A stretch of 6,926 nucleotides of DNA from DATLZC01 sp037444005 (GCA_037444005.1 JBBING010000108.1:1-6926); one strand, 5' to 3'. Counted from the stretch's first letter, positions 1 to 5,608 are shown. Program-made: numbers and translations. The notes: generated from the letters alone by a model not told the origin.

Positions 1-72
1 GTCGCCGTCGCCGAGCCCGCAGGCGTCGCCGTCGCCGAGCCCGCAGGCGTCGCCGACACCGAGCCCGAGCCC
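1..72 (+). repeat. 24-bp tandem repeat coding for the Ser-Pro stalk
   Basis: Bases 1-24 and 25-48 are identical 24-bp units (starting GTCGCCGTCGCCGAGCCC), and 49-72 is a diverged third unit. They encode an eight-residue SPSPSPQA-type repeat of the stalk. The array probably continues upstream of the window. Such in-frame arrays change stalk length by slippage or unequal recombination. Confidence 0.85.
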
Positions 73-385
73 GACGAAGACGCACACCCCGACGGCCACT
101 GCCACGGTCCGTACGGCAACTCCCACGAAGACGGCGACGCCACGAGCGACGGCGACGCCGACGAGAACGCCGGTTTCGCAGGTGAGTCCGGTGGTTGGAA
201 CGCCTGTGGTGCCACGAACGCCGGTCAGTGGTGTCGGGCCAGGGGTCCGGGGGCCGCTACCTCGGTCGGGTGACGGTTCGTTCCGCTCCGAGCGTCCGGC
301 GTACACGTGGCTTCTGCCTGGGCTTCTCGCGGTCGCCAGCCTTGTGAGCGCGGCGTGGGCCGTGCGGGAGCGTAAGAGCAGCTGA
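2..385 (+). CDS. C-terminus of a Ser/Pro/Thr-rich surface stalk protein with membrane tail (5' end outside window)
   Basis: The frame beginning at base 2 is open from the window edge to TGA at 383-385, so this is the 3' end of a longer gene. The visible 127 residues start with a low-complexity Ser-Pro stalk (SPSPSPQA repeated), pass into a Thr/Pro/Ala stalk (TPTKTATPRATATPT), then a more mixed segment. They end in one hydrophobic segment (about WLLPGLLAVASLVSAAW) followed by the short basic tail AVRERKSS. This is the design of a cell-surface protein held by a C-terminal membrane anchor, or of a sortase substrate. I see no LPxTG-type pentapeptide; RPAYT precedes the hydrophobic segment. An ATG at 182 lies inside the same frame, but the stalk upstream makes it an unlikely start. 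The functional domain is outside the window. A sortase lies about 1.1 kb downstream on the same strand. Confidence 0.8.
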   Translation, partial: SPSPSPQASPSPSPQASPTPSPSPTKTHTPTATATVRTATPTKTATPRATATPTRTPVSQVSPVVGTPVVPRTPVSGVGPGVRGPLPRSGDGSFRSERPAYTWLLPGLLAVASLVSAAWAVRERKSS

Positions 386-431
386 GACGTCGCGATGTTG
401 AAGGCACTGGCCGCATAGGAGATGAGGAGAC

Positions 432-462
432 AGACGGGTGGCTCGCCAAGGGCCACCCGTCT
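432..462. other. Perfect 11-bp inverted repeat between stalk protein and cohesin-like gene
   Basis: AGACGGGTGGC (432-442) and GCCACCCGTCT (452-462) are perfect inverted repeats around a 9-nt loop. The structure lies 47 nt after the upstream stop codon and 47 nt before the next start codon. It could terminate or protect the upstream transcript, or form a leader hairpin of the cohesin-like gene. There is no T-run after it, so it is not a textbook intrinsic terminator. It is not a member of the A/B family, although its GGGTGGC and GCCACCC arms resemble the arms of the variant at 5443 in reversed order. Confidence 0.6.
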
Positions 463-508
463 ACGCCAAAGTTGTCGACGGCCTGCACAGCCTGAAGAGG
501 AGCACGGC

Positions 509-1288
509 ATGAAGAGGTTACGTCTCCTGATATGTACAACGGGTCTGCTCATCGGCTCGATGGTGACAGGTCATGCCCTGGCCCAGAGCGGCACTGCCGA
601 GTTGCGTCTCGTTCCGGAGCGGCAAGCCGCGGGCGTCGGCGAGACGTTCGAGGTGCGCGTTGAAATAGCCCGAGCCGACGCGGTGTGGGCGGGTTACAGC
701 ATTCAAGTCGCGTACGACGGCGAAGTTTTGGAGGTTGTGTCTGTCGAACCTGGAGGCATCGCCGGGTGCGAGGGAGATAGCTGGGGCAACCCGGAAAACG
801 TGCCGAACGTCGTCACCGGCTGCGCCTTTCAAACGTCGACCGAGACGGGCGTGGCCGAGCGCATCACATACCGCTGCAAGGCGCCAGGCACGAGTGAGCT
901 GCGCTTCGTGACACTGGCCGAGGACCCGGCGCGAGGCTCCACCTTGTTCGACGAAAGCGCCGTCAACATTGAGACGCGACTGGTCAATTCGCGCGTGACT
1001 TGCGGCGATGCCGCAGCGGCGCCTTCGCCGACGCCTGCGGTGTCGGGGGACGCCCGCACGCAAGGTGCGACGCCGACTCCAACGGGAGTCGTCCGCGGGG
1101 CTGGCGAGCGTGCCGGCGTTGTCGCCGAGCCCTCTACCAGACAAGCTGGAGGGACACCGCCGTCAGGACAAGGGACGGGGCGGCTCGAGACGTCCGCGCG
1201 ATTTGTCGTCCCCGCTATTGCTGTTGCCGCGTTGGTCATTGTGGGCGTCGCATTGGCCCTAAGGTGGCCGAACCGGGTTCGCGGCTAA
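509..1288 (+). CDS. Secreted cohesin-like domain protein with Pro/Thr linker and C-terminal membrane tail
   Basis: Predicted 259 residues. The ATG at 509 was chosen because GAAGAGGAG (494-502) is a Shine-Dalgarno sequence 6 nt upstream and the protein then opens with a signal peptide: basic MKRLR, a hydrophobic core, and a likely cleavage after HALA (residue 25). The open frame continues upstream to an ATG at 422, but that would bury the signal peptide. Residues about 30-165 look like a cohesin-type beta sandwich: ELRLVPERQAAGVGETFEVRV, then AGYSIQVAYDGEVLEVVSVE. Four cysteines (87, 105, 123, 165) could form disulfides outside the cell. A Ser/Pro/Thr/Gly-rich linker (about 168-224) leads to LETSA (226-230), a hydrophobic segment (about 231-251) and the basic end RWPNRVRG. 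Cohesins bind dockerins in cellulosomes but occur widely in other bacteria; no dockerin is visible here. The tail resembles a sorting signal without the proline, and a sortase follows. The domain call rests on pattern recognition only. Confidence 0.82.
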   Translation: MKRLRLLICTTGLLIGSMVTGHALAQSGTAELRLVPERQAAGVGETFEVRVEIARADAVWAGYSIQVAYDGEVLEVVSVEPGGIAGCEGDSWGNPENVPNVVTGCAFQTSTETGVAERITYRCKAPGTSELRFVTLAEDPARGSTLFDESAVNIETRLVNSRVTCGDAAAAPSPTPAVSGDARTQGATPTPTGVVRGAGERAGVVAEPSTRQAGGTPPSGQGTGRLETSARFVVPAIAVAALVIVGVALALRWPNRVRG

Positions 1289-1300
1289 CGCAGCGAATGC

Positions 1301-1328
1301 ACAGGGGCCCCGGAGGCGGGGCCCCTGT
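1301..1328 (+). terminator. Strong GC-rich hairpin, probable terminator of the cohesin-like gene
   Basis: ACAGGGGCCCC (1301-1311) and GGGGCCCCTGT (1318-1328) form a perfect 11-bp stem with a 6-nt loop (GGAGGC), 12 nt after the stop codon. Only scattered T residues follow (GTGTGCGT), so release may need Rho or the hairpin may mainly protect the 3' end. Position and strength make a terminator role the best reading. Confidence 0.65.
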
Positions 1329-1335
1329 GTGTGCG

Positions 1336-1351
1336 TCCAGGCGCGCCTGGA
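1336..1351. other. Perfect 16-bp palindrome in the cohesin-sortase gap
   Basis: TCCAGGCGCGCCTGGA is an exact palindrome with no loop, seven bases after the probable terminator. GCGTCC at 1333-1338 and GGACGC at 1355-1360 form a second, overlapping inverted pair. A perfect palindrome without a loop suits a dimeric DNA-binding protein better than an RNA hairpin, so it may be an operator for the sortase gene 114 bp downstream. That role is inference. Confidence 0.4.
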
Positions 1352-1387
1352 GGGGGACGCCTCGGGGGACGATGATTTAGTATAGAA

Positions 1388-1433
1388 GGCGGCCCGCGCG
1401 CCTGCCGGCAGCGGACTCGGGCGCCGGGCCGCC
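1388..1433 (+). promoter_or_regulatory. Structured leader upstream of the sortase gene
   Basis: GGCGGCCCG (1388-1396) pairs with CGGGCCGCC (1425-1433). The stem continues with GCGC (1398-1401) against GCGC (1421-1424) after one bulged C, and a nested palindrome CTGCCGGCAG lies at 1402-1411. It ends 31 nt before the sortase start. An AT-rich patch just upstream (GATTTAGTATAGA, 1374-1386) stands out in this GC-rich gap and may hold the -10 region, which would place the hairpin in the 5' untranslated leader. It matches no riboswitch class I know. Confidence 0.4.
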
Positions 1434-1464
1434 GTAGTGTTCTCGTTCCAGGGACGTTGTACCA

Positions 1465-2187
1465 ATGATGGAGCAGGCGACACAGCCGCCCCGCCGGGTG
1501 TCGAGCTGGACGCCGGGATCGATGGTGACCCTCGGTGTCGGCGTGGCGTGCCTCACGGCGGCGGCCATTCTGTTCTTCTTCCAGCTCGCCGGGCACTTCG
1601 ACACGCTGGTCTTCAGCACGCCCGAAACTGGAACCGCGTTCAACGTCTCGGCGATCCTCAATGAGGGCACGCCTCTGCCGGTGCCGACGCCCACGGGCAC
1701 GCCCCCGAGCTCGGCTCCCATCGCCCGCATCGTCATCCCAAAGATTGGGGTCGACGCCAAGATCGTGGTGAAGGGCATCGGGCCCGACGGCGTCATGGAG
1801 GTGCCCGATAACGCGTACGACGTCGCGTGGTACGACTTCACGGCCCGGCCGGGCTGGGGCGGGAACGCGGTGTTCTCGGGGCACGTCGACTTCCGCGGCG
1901 TCGGCCCCGCGGTGTTCTGGAACCTCGGGAAGCTCGAGCCCGAGGACATCGTGGAAGTGCGCCTCGAGGATGGCGCGACGTACCGTTACCGGGTGACCGG
2001 GAAGGGCGTCTTCGACGCCGAGGATGCGCCCGTGGACCGCATCATCGGACAGACGCCGGTGGAGTCGGTGACGCTCATCACGTGCACGGGGACGTTCAAC
2101 GTCGCGACGCGGCAGTACGACAAGCGTCTCGTGGTGCGCGCGGAGCGCGTCTACGAGGAGCCGGCGCCGTCGGCGTCCTTGCGCTGA
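1465..2187 (+). CDS. Membrane-anchored sortase (class E/F-like transpeptidase)
   Basis: Predicted 240 residues. Two adjacent ATG codons (1465, 1468) are possible; AGGGA at 1450-1454 is spaced 10 nt from the first. The protein has a short cytoplasmic N-terminus, one membrane segment (about residues 21-42), a Pro/Thr-rich linker (about 68-84) and an outer catalytic domain beginning IARIVIPKIGVDAKI. The sortase triad is visible: His140 in FSGHVD, Cys207 in TLITCTG, and Arg221 in YDKRLVVRA. FWNLGKLEPEDIVEV (about 151-165) is also typical of the fold. Sortases cut a C-terminal sorting signal of exported proteins and join them to a cell-surface nucleophile. The single-domain form with short N-terminal anchor and the LITCTG signature resemble class E/F enzymes, but the class cannot be fixed from sequence alone. 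The two upstream plus-strand genes encode exported proteins with C-terminal hydrophobic tails and basic ends, so they are candidate substrates, although neither carries a canonical LPxTG. Confidence 0.93.
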   Translation: MMEQATQPPRRVSSWTPGSMVTLGVGVACLTAAAILFFFQLAGHFDTLVFSTPETGTAFNVSAILNEGTPLPVPTPTGTPPSSAPIARIVIPKIGVDAKIVVKGIGPDGVMEVPDNAYDVAWYDFTARPGWGGNAVFSGHVDFRGVGPAVFWNLGKLEPEDIVEVRLEDGATYRYRVTGKGVFDAEDAPVDRIIGQTPVESVTLITCTGTFNVATRQYDKRLVVRAERVYEEPAPSASLR

Positions 2188-2245
2188 CCGCGCGGCGCGG
2201 GGGCGCATCCACACCTCCCCCACCACGGGATCACGACCGACACAG

Positions 2246-2315
2246 GAAGGCCGGGCTTCAACCTGCGCGGCGCTGCGCCCATCGCCCATCGGCCACGCTG
2301 AAGCGTGGCCTTCAT
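2246..2315. repeat. Decayed A stem-loop plus intact B stem-loop
   Basis: B at 2291-2315 is perfect: arms GGCCACGC and GCGTGGCC, loop TGAA, 3' tail TTCAT. A degraded A-like sequence (about 2246-2270, GAAGG then GGGCTTCA and CCTGC) lies 20 nt upstream, the normal A-B distance, so this was probably once a complete pair. Confidence 0.65.
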
Positions 2316-2347
2316 CGATGGGGCCGAGCCCGTCCGTGCGAGCCGTG

Positions 2348-2516
2348 GTCATGCTGAGCCCGAGCGTAGCGAGGGCGAAGCATCTCTTTCCCCGTGGAGG
2401 GCTTCGCCCGTCATGCGACCGCCTCCGTGGGCGCACGGAGGGCGTGGTCCGGGAGGGGTGACGTTCGGGTACGTGGGAAAAGATGCTTCGTCGGCCTGCG
2501 GCCTCCTCAGCATGAC
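2348..2516. repeat. Long palindromic element C, copy 1
   Basis: The ends GTCATGCTGAG (2348-2358) and CTCAGCATGAC (2506-2516) are perfect inverted repeats; in this copy they extend to 13 bp (TGG/CCA). Inner arms starting CGAAGCATCT (2376-2392) pair with those ending AGATGCTTCG (2475-2490) with one bulge. At the exact centre, CCTCCGTG (2422-2429) and CACGGAGG (2434-2441) form a perfect 8-bp hairpin with loop GGCG. No open frame of note and no transposase lie inside. It is the most diverged of the three copies in the middle. Confidence 0.85.
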
Positions 2517-2556
2517 CATGGCGCCGCCGGCCACGGTGAACGGCGCCCCCACCTGG

Positions 2557-2627
2557 ATGAAGGGCAGGCTTCAGCCTGCCCGGGGTTTCGTATCGTATCG
2601 TCGGCCACGCTGAAGCGTGGCCTTCAC
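2557..2627. repeat. A-B composite repeat
   Basis: A at 2557-2581 is perfect. A 21-nt spacer containing GTATCGTATCGTC leads to B at 2603-2627, whose stem is perfect and whose last base is C instead of T. The outer ends ATGAAGG and CCTTCA are inverted repeats. Confidence 0.9.
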
Positions 2628-2659
2628 ATTTGGGGGAACGCCGTCGCCCCAATGCCTGC

Positions 2660-2731
2660 ATGAAGGGCAGGCTTTAGCCTGCCCGGTGGTGTCGTATCGT
2701 ATCGCCGGCCACGCTGAAGCGTGGCCTTCGT
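2660..2731. repeat. A-B composite repeat
   Basis: A at 2660-2684 has loop TTTA instead of TTCA with both arms intact. The 22-nt spacer carries the same TCGTATCGTATCG as the previous unit. B at 2707-2731 has a perfect stem and tail TTCGT. The strong similarity to 2557-2627 suggests local duplication. Confidence 0.9.
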
Positions 2732-2762
2732 ATTGTGGGAACGCCGTCGCCCCAATTCCTGC

Positions 2763-2785
2763 AGAGGGGCAGGCTTCACTTGCCT
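2763..2785. repeat. Decayed A stem-loop beside the metalloprotease stop codon
   Basis: GGGGCAGGCTTCA (2766-2778) keeps the left arm and loop of A, but the right arm has become CTTGCCT. It lies 16 bp beyond the end of the minus-strand metalloprotease gene, so a hairpin here could affect that transcript's 3' end, though only weakly in its present state. Confidence 0.6.
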
Positions 2786-2800
2786 CGCGCGTCGTGGGGC

Positions 2801-3967
2801 TCACTTGACGACGACGGTGGCGCTCACTGACCCCGAGCACCCGGCGGCGTTGCACGCCGACACGCGGTAGACGTACGTCCCTGCCGGCACGCCGCTCGCG
2901 GCGTAGCTCGTCACGTTGGGCCCGGCGCGCAGCACGAGCGCGTACGGCCCGCCGTTCGGCCCGCGTTCGATGCGGAACTCCGTCTCGTTGTCGGAGCGGT
3001 CCTCCCACGAGAGGCGCACCGTCCCCGGGCCCGCCGTCGTGGCGATGAGCTGCGCCGGCGTCGCGGGCACGCCCGACGCCGACGGCTGCGGAGCCGGCGA
3101 CGGGGCGGGCGCGGGCCCCGGCGCGGGTTGAGGCGCTGGCGCCGGATACAGCAGCGTGACGCCGAAGACATCGTCGAGCGTGAGGGCGCGGCGCACGCCG
3201 AGATACCCCGCGTACATCACTGAGTCCGTCGTCGCCGAGTGGTCGAGGCCGAGCGCGTGGCCGAGCTCGTGCAAGAGCACCGTCTCGAGGTCGTACCAAC
3301 CGCCGATGGGCGCGCTGTCGAGCGGCCCCGCGTACCAGCGCCCCGCGCGGCGATTGATGACCATGTCGAACTCGTCGCGCCGCAGGCCGGAGGTCGTGCT
3401 GGCGAGCACCCGCCGGTCCGTGAGGTCGATCCATCCGACGTCGTTCTCGCCGTCGAACCGCTTGGGGCCGGGGCACGCGTCGGCGAGCGAGGGACAGCGG
3501 GTCGTGGCCGCGCCGTACGCGAACTCGAAGGTCGAGGTCGGCACGGCGTTCCAGGTCGCCATGGCGTTTCGCAGCGCCTCGAGCCGGGCCGTCCGGCCGC
3601 CGCGGCCCGTGTCGGGAGCGCGAGCGTCGTTGTAGTTGACGACGACGGGGAGGGTGTCCCACACGACCCCCGTCATGCTGAAGGGGAGCTCGACCGTCGT
3701 CTCGCCGTCGACCAGGCGGGCGCCGGGGTCGACCGCGGGCAGCGCCTGCCGCGCGACCTGCGCGGCGTCCTCGCCCGGGGCGACCTCGAGCAGCACCGTG
3801 ACCACGGCCGGCTCGCCGTCGACCTCGACGGAGGCGCGGACCGCCGCGAGTCGCGACGGCGGGGGGCCGCCGGCCGGCGGCGGGGCGATGTCGGCGCCGA
3901 GGAGCAGGGCGAGCGACGCGACGCCGAGGAGGAACGCGAGCCGTCGGAGCGATGGCAGTCGACGCAC
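2801..3967 (-). CDS. Secreted matrixin-type (M10-like) zinc metalloprotease with C-terminal fibronectin III domain
   Basis: Predicted 388 residues. The start is GTG at 3967-3965, with GGAAGGA 6 nt upstream. A signal peptide (basic MRRLPSLRRL, then a hydrophobic core to about residue 25) is followed by a Pro-rich stretch and a region of about 60 residues that may be a propeptide. The catalytic domain (about 101-274) begins VVWDTLPVVVNYND and carries the zinc site HELGHALGLDH, with ligands His233, His237 and His243 and catalytic Glu234. The Met-turn is SVMY with Met251, as in metzincins. C158 and C165 may form a small disulfide loop. A Pro/Ala linker (about 275-298) leads to one fibronectin III domain (about 300-388, VRLSWEDRSDNETEFRIERG and TYVYRVSACN). 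It should be an exported endopeptidase, with the FN3 domain as spacer or binding module. Its substrate is unknown. It converges with the sortase gene across a repeat island. Confidence 0.93.
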   Translation of the reverse strand: MRRLPSLRRLAFLLGVASLALLLGADIAPPPAGGPPPSRLAAVRASVEVDGEPAVVTVLLEVAPGEDAAQVARQALPAVDPGARLVDGETTVELPFSMTGVVWDTLPVVVNYNDARAPDTGRGGRTARLEALRNAMATWNAVPTSTFEFAYGAATTRCPSLADACPGPKRFDGENDVGWIDLTDRRVLASTTSGLRRDEFDMVINRRAGRWYAGPLDSAPIGGWYDLETVLLHELGHALGLDHSATTDSVMYAGYLGVRRALTLDDVFGVTLLYPAPAPQPAPGPAPAPSPAPQPSASGVPATPAQLIATTAGPGTVRLSWEDRSDNETEFRIERGPNGGPYALVLRAGPNVTSYAASGVPAGTYVYRVSACNAAGCSGSVSATVVVK

Positions 3968-3973
3968 GGATGG

Positions 3974-3980
3974 TCCTTCC
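3974..3980 (-). promoter_or_regulatory. Ribosome binding site fixing the GTG start of the metalloprotease
   Basis: Read on the minus strand, GGAAGGA lies 6 nt before the GTG at 3967. No other in-frame start nearby pairs a Shine-Dalgarno sequence with a signal peptide, so this decides the start. The 5' region further upstream (4020-4070 on this strand) is less GC-rich (GATACGCTACAGATAAG) and may hold the promoter, but no convincing -35/-10 pair is visible. Confidence 0.7.
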
Positions 3981-4136
3981 CTGGTCGGCGGGCGCAGGGT
4001 CGCGCCCGGAACGGGTTCTCTCCCTAGATCATCGTCGCGCCGTCGCTTATCTGTAGCGTATCGAGGCGCCGTCGCGCCAGCGCGGGCGTGCCGCCCGGCT
4101 TTCCCCTTCCTTCCCTTTTCAATGAAGCCCTTTCCA

Positions 4137-4206
4137 ATGAAGGGCAGGCTTCAGCCTGCCCGGGGGTGCGCCACGGTCCCCGGCCACGCTGAAGCCTGGC
4201 CTTCAT
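4137..4206. repeat. A-B composite repeat
   Basis: A at 4137-4161 is perfect. A 20-nt spacer leads to B at 4182-4206, whose right arm reads GCCTGGCC instead of GCGTGGCC, leaving one mismatch in the stem. After it, a fragment GCGTGGCCTTCGT (4219-4231) is the tail half of another B. The gap to the next A at 4299 is about 90 nt of G-rich sequence with no other feature. Confidence 0.85.
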
Positions 4207-4298
4207 CATTGGGGGAACGCGTGGCCTTCGTCGGCGAGGGGACGCGTGGCGGCCACCGGTGGGGAACGCGGGGACGCGGTCGGCGTCCCTTCTTCTCC

Positions 4299-4357
4299 AT
4301 GAAGGGCAGGCTTCAGCCTGCCCGCCGTGTCGTATCGTGTCGTCGGCCACGCTGAAG
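4299..4357. repeat. A stem-loop and a B stem-loop cut off next to element C
   Basis: A at 4299-4323 is perfect. The 21-nt spacer again contains GTCGTATCGTGTCGTC. B begins at 4345 but stops after GGCCACGCTGAAG (4357), losing its right arm; element C copy 2 begins 8 bp later. The loss at this point looks like a rearrangement linked to C. Confidence 0.8.
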
Positions 4358-4365
4358 GGGCGATG

Positions 4366-4535
4366 GTCATGCTGAGCCCGAGCGCAGCGAGGGCGAAGCA
4401 TCTCTTACCCCCGGTGTACGACGATGCCCGCGAAGCGACCACATTCGTGGGCGCACGGAAGGGCTCGCCCGGGAGGGTGACGATCGTGCACGTGGGTAGA
4501 GATGCTTCGTCGGCCTGCGGCCTCCTCAGCATGAC
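4366..4535. repeat. Long palindromic element C, copy 2
   Basis: The ends GTCATGCTGAG (4366-4376) and CTCAGCATGAC (4525-4535) are inverted repeats. Inner arms CGAAGCATCTCT and AGAGATGCTTCG are also paired, and the centre CGTG-GGCG-CACG (4446-4457) lies within one base of the midpoint. By hand alignment this copy differs from copy 3 by eight substitutions and one single-base gap, in the same orientation. No gene lies inside. Confidence 0.88.
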
Positions 4536-4545
4536 AACGGCCCCC

Positions 4546-4599
4546 GGCCACGCTGAAGCGCCTTTCCCCACGCCATGAAGGGCAGGCTTCAGCCTGCCC
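4546..4599. repeat. Decayed B and intact A just upstream of the antitoxin promoter
   Basis: The B-like copy (about 4546-4565) has lost TGG from its right arm (GGCCACGCTGAAGCG then CCTTT). A at 4575-4599 is perfect and ends 13 bp before the presumed -35 box of the toxin-antitoxin operon, close enough that a cruciform or bound protein could affect that promoter. Confidence 0.75.
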
Positions 4600-4612
4600 G
4601 CGGGCGGGGCGG

Positions 4613-4641
4613 TTGAACGCGACCCCGTGGTACGGTACGCT
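4613..4641 (+). promoter_or_regulatory. Putative promoter of the AbrB/PIN operon, predicting a leaderless mRNA
   Basis: TTGAAC (4613-4618) and TACGCT (4636-4641) are separated by 17 bp. The -10 fits the TAnnnT form common in GC-rich bacteria. Transcription would start near 4648, the A of the chosen ATG. No Shine-Dalgarno is present at a workable distance (AGG is only 2 nt away), which agrees with a leaderless start. GGTACGGTACGC (4629-4640) contains a short direct repeat, GGTAC, that might serve the antitoxin as operator. Not verified. Confidence 0.4.
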
Positions 4642-4647
4642 GAGGCG

Positions 4648-4971
4648 ATGAATTCGGAACTTCAGAATTTCGGAAGCAAGGCGCGAAGGCAACGGCTGCT
4701 CATCGTCCAGAAACGGGGGCAGATTACGATTCCGGCGGACATCCGGCGCCGCTACGGGCTCGAGGAAGGCGCCGTCGTCTCGATCTCGGAAGAGGAAGAC
4801 GGCATCAGAATCACGCCACGGGCGGCGGTGACGCTGCATGCGCTGGAGCGCATCGGACAGGCGCTCAGGGAGCGCGGGGTGACGCTAGAAGAGCTCATCG
4901 CCGAGGCCCACAGGGGACGGGAGGCCCCGAACGGCCAGTCGCATGGACGCGGCCCCGAGGATCTTTCTTGA
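4648..4971 (+). CDS. vapB: AbrB/MazE-type antitoxin (VapB-like), DNA-binding partner of the PIN toxin
   Basis: Predicted 107 residues from ATG 4648. An in-frame GTG at 4627 would add seven residues but overlaps the likely promoter. Residues about 17-58 form an AbrB swapped-hairpin DNA-binding domain: LLIVQKRGQITIPADIRRRYGLEEG, then VVSISEEEDGIRITPR. The C-terminal half (about 62-92, HALERIGQALRERGVTLEELIAEAHRGRE) looks helical and is the usual place for toxin binding. The last 15 residues are polar and probably flexible; they overlap the toxin start. Such antitoxins neutralise the PIN nuclease and, as a complex, repress their own operon. The frame overlaps the next gene by 29 bp, so translation is probably coupled. 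Repeat islands with C elements lie on both sides of the pair. Confidence 0.88.
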   Translation: MNSELQNFGSKARRQRLLIVQKRGQITIPADIRRRYGLEEGAVVSISEEEDGIRITPRAAVTLHALERIGQALRERGVTLEELIAEAHRGREAPNGQSHGRGPEDLS

Positions 4972-5395
4972 TTCCAGCGTCCTGTTCGCCGCGGCGTATT
5001 CGCCTTCCGGCTCGTCGCGCGACCTGATCGTGCTCCATCTGGAGGGGCGCGTCGTCATCGTTCTCAGTCCGACCGTTTTGGAAGAGACGCGCCGCAACCT
5101 CGTGGGCAAGGGCGGCGCATCCGCGGACGATGTCGAGGTCTTCCTCAGGGGCCTCGGCCCCGAGGTCGTGCCGGACGCTGACCCCGCAATGGTGGACGCC
5201 TGCGCGTCGTACATCAACCGGGCCGACGCGGTGGTGCTTGCGGCGGCGATGCGCGCCGGGGTGGCCTGTCTCGTCACCTGGGATCGGCGCCACTTCATCG
5301 ACGACCCGCAGGTCGCCGATAGGTCCGGTCTGGCGATCCTCACGCCCGACGCCGTCCTGAAGGCGATTCGGTCGGGGAGGACCGAGTTTCGCTGA
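4943..5395 (+). CDS. vapC: PIN-domain ribonuclease toxin (VapC-like)
   Basis: Predicted 150 residues, starting at ATG 4943 inside the antitoxin gene in another frame. GGGAGG at 4918-4923 is 19 nt upstream, too far for a good ribosome site, which points to translational coupling. The PIN signature acids are present: Asp10 in FLDSSVLFAA, Glu47/Glu48 in VLEETRRNL, Asp95 in NRADAVVLAAA and Asp114 in VTWDRRHF. These would hold the metal ions that cut RNA. The length matches compact PIN domains. The AbrB-plus-PIN order with overlap is the normal VapBC type II toxin-antitoxin layout. All key residues are intact, so the toxin is probably active, but its RNA target cannot be read from sequence. A palindromic repeat begins 48 bp after the stop and may mark the end of the transcript. 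Confidence 0.9.
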   Translation: MDAAPRIFLDSSVLFAAAYSPSGSSRDLIVLHLEGRVVIVLSPTVLEETRRNLVGKGGASADDVEVFLRGLGPEVVPDADPAMVDACASYINRADAVVLAAAMRAGVACLVTWDRRHFIDDPQVADRSGLAILTPDAVLKAIRSGRTEFR

Positions 5396-5442
5396 CGCCG
5401 GAACGCCCGCGCGCCGGCCGCTGGGAAGCGCCTCTCCTACCT

Positions 5443-5510
5443 ATGAAGGCCACCCTTCAGGGTGGCCTTGCCCCCATGGACCGTCGGCCACGCTAAAGCG
5501 TGGCCTTCAT
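5443..5510. repeat. Variant stem-loop (A orientation, B-like arms) paired with B
   Basis: The first stem-loop (5443-5467) starts ATGAA and has loop TTCA like A, but its arms are GGCCACCC and GGGTGGCC, nearly those of B with matching changes on both sides. After 18 nt comes B (5486-5510) with loop TAAA, intact arms and tail TTCAT. The variant links A and B as one family. It lies 48 bp after the toxin stop codon. Confidence 0.88.
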
Positions 5511-5539
5511 ATTGGGGAGGGGCGCGCCCCATGGCCCCC

Positions 5540-5597
5540 GGCCACGCGGAGGCGCCTTCGCCCTCACACGCGATGAAGGGCAGGCTTCAGCCTGCCC
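5540..5597. repeat. Decayed B followed by intact A
   Basis: GGCCACGCGGAGGCGCC (5540-5556) is a B with an altered loop that lacks TGG in its right arm, the same loss seen at 4546. A at 5573-5597 is perfect and is the left half of the composite interrupted by element C copy 3. Confidence 0.75.
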
Positions 5598-5608
5598 GTG
5601 GTGCCATG

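Larger units (their letters stand above)
2188..2800. repeat. Repeat island 1 between convergent sortase and metalloprotease genes
   Basis: These 613 bases hold no credible gene. They contain a decayed-A plus B pair (2246-2315), one long C palindrome (2348-2516), a decayed B (2529-2547), two complete A-B pairs (2557-2627 and 2660-2731) and a decayed A (2763-2785). Between B at 2603 and A at 2660 lies a small extra hairpin, TTGGGG (2630-2635) with CCCCAA (2647-2652). Several open frames cross the island in both directions only because the GC-rich palindromes rarely contain stop codons. Confidence 0.9.

Noticed and set aside
398..426. Promoter TTGAAG plus -10 upstream of the cohesin-like gene
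   Set aside because: No acceptable -10 at 16-18 bp; CATAGG is only 10 bp away.
432..462. Textbook intrinsic terminator
   Set aside because: The stem is good but is followed by ACGCCAAAG with no T-run, so it is listed only as an inverted repeat.
1285..2661. A 458-codon open frame on the minus strand across the sortase and island 1
   Set aside because: It is antisense to a sortase with an intact catalytic triad, its translation is Arg/Pro/His-rich low complexity, and it runs through palindromic repeats.
2557..2785. CRISPR array
   Set aside because: Repeats are short palindromes in alternating orientation with alternating 18-22 and 31-34 nt intervals, the intervals are themselves similar to each other, and no cas gene is present.
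3239..4027. A 262-codon plus-strand open frame opposite the metalloprotease
   Set aside because: It is a shadow of the GC-rich metalloprotease gene, which has a signal peptide, zinc site and FN3 domain; the shadow has no recognisable domain.
4627..4647. GTG at 4627 as antitoxin start
   Set aside because: It overlaps the likely -10 region, has no Shine-Dalgarno, and adds seven residues with no family support.
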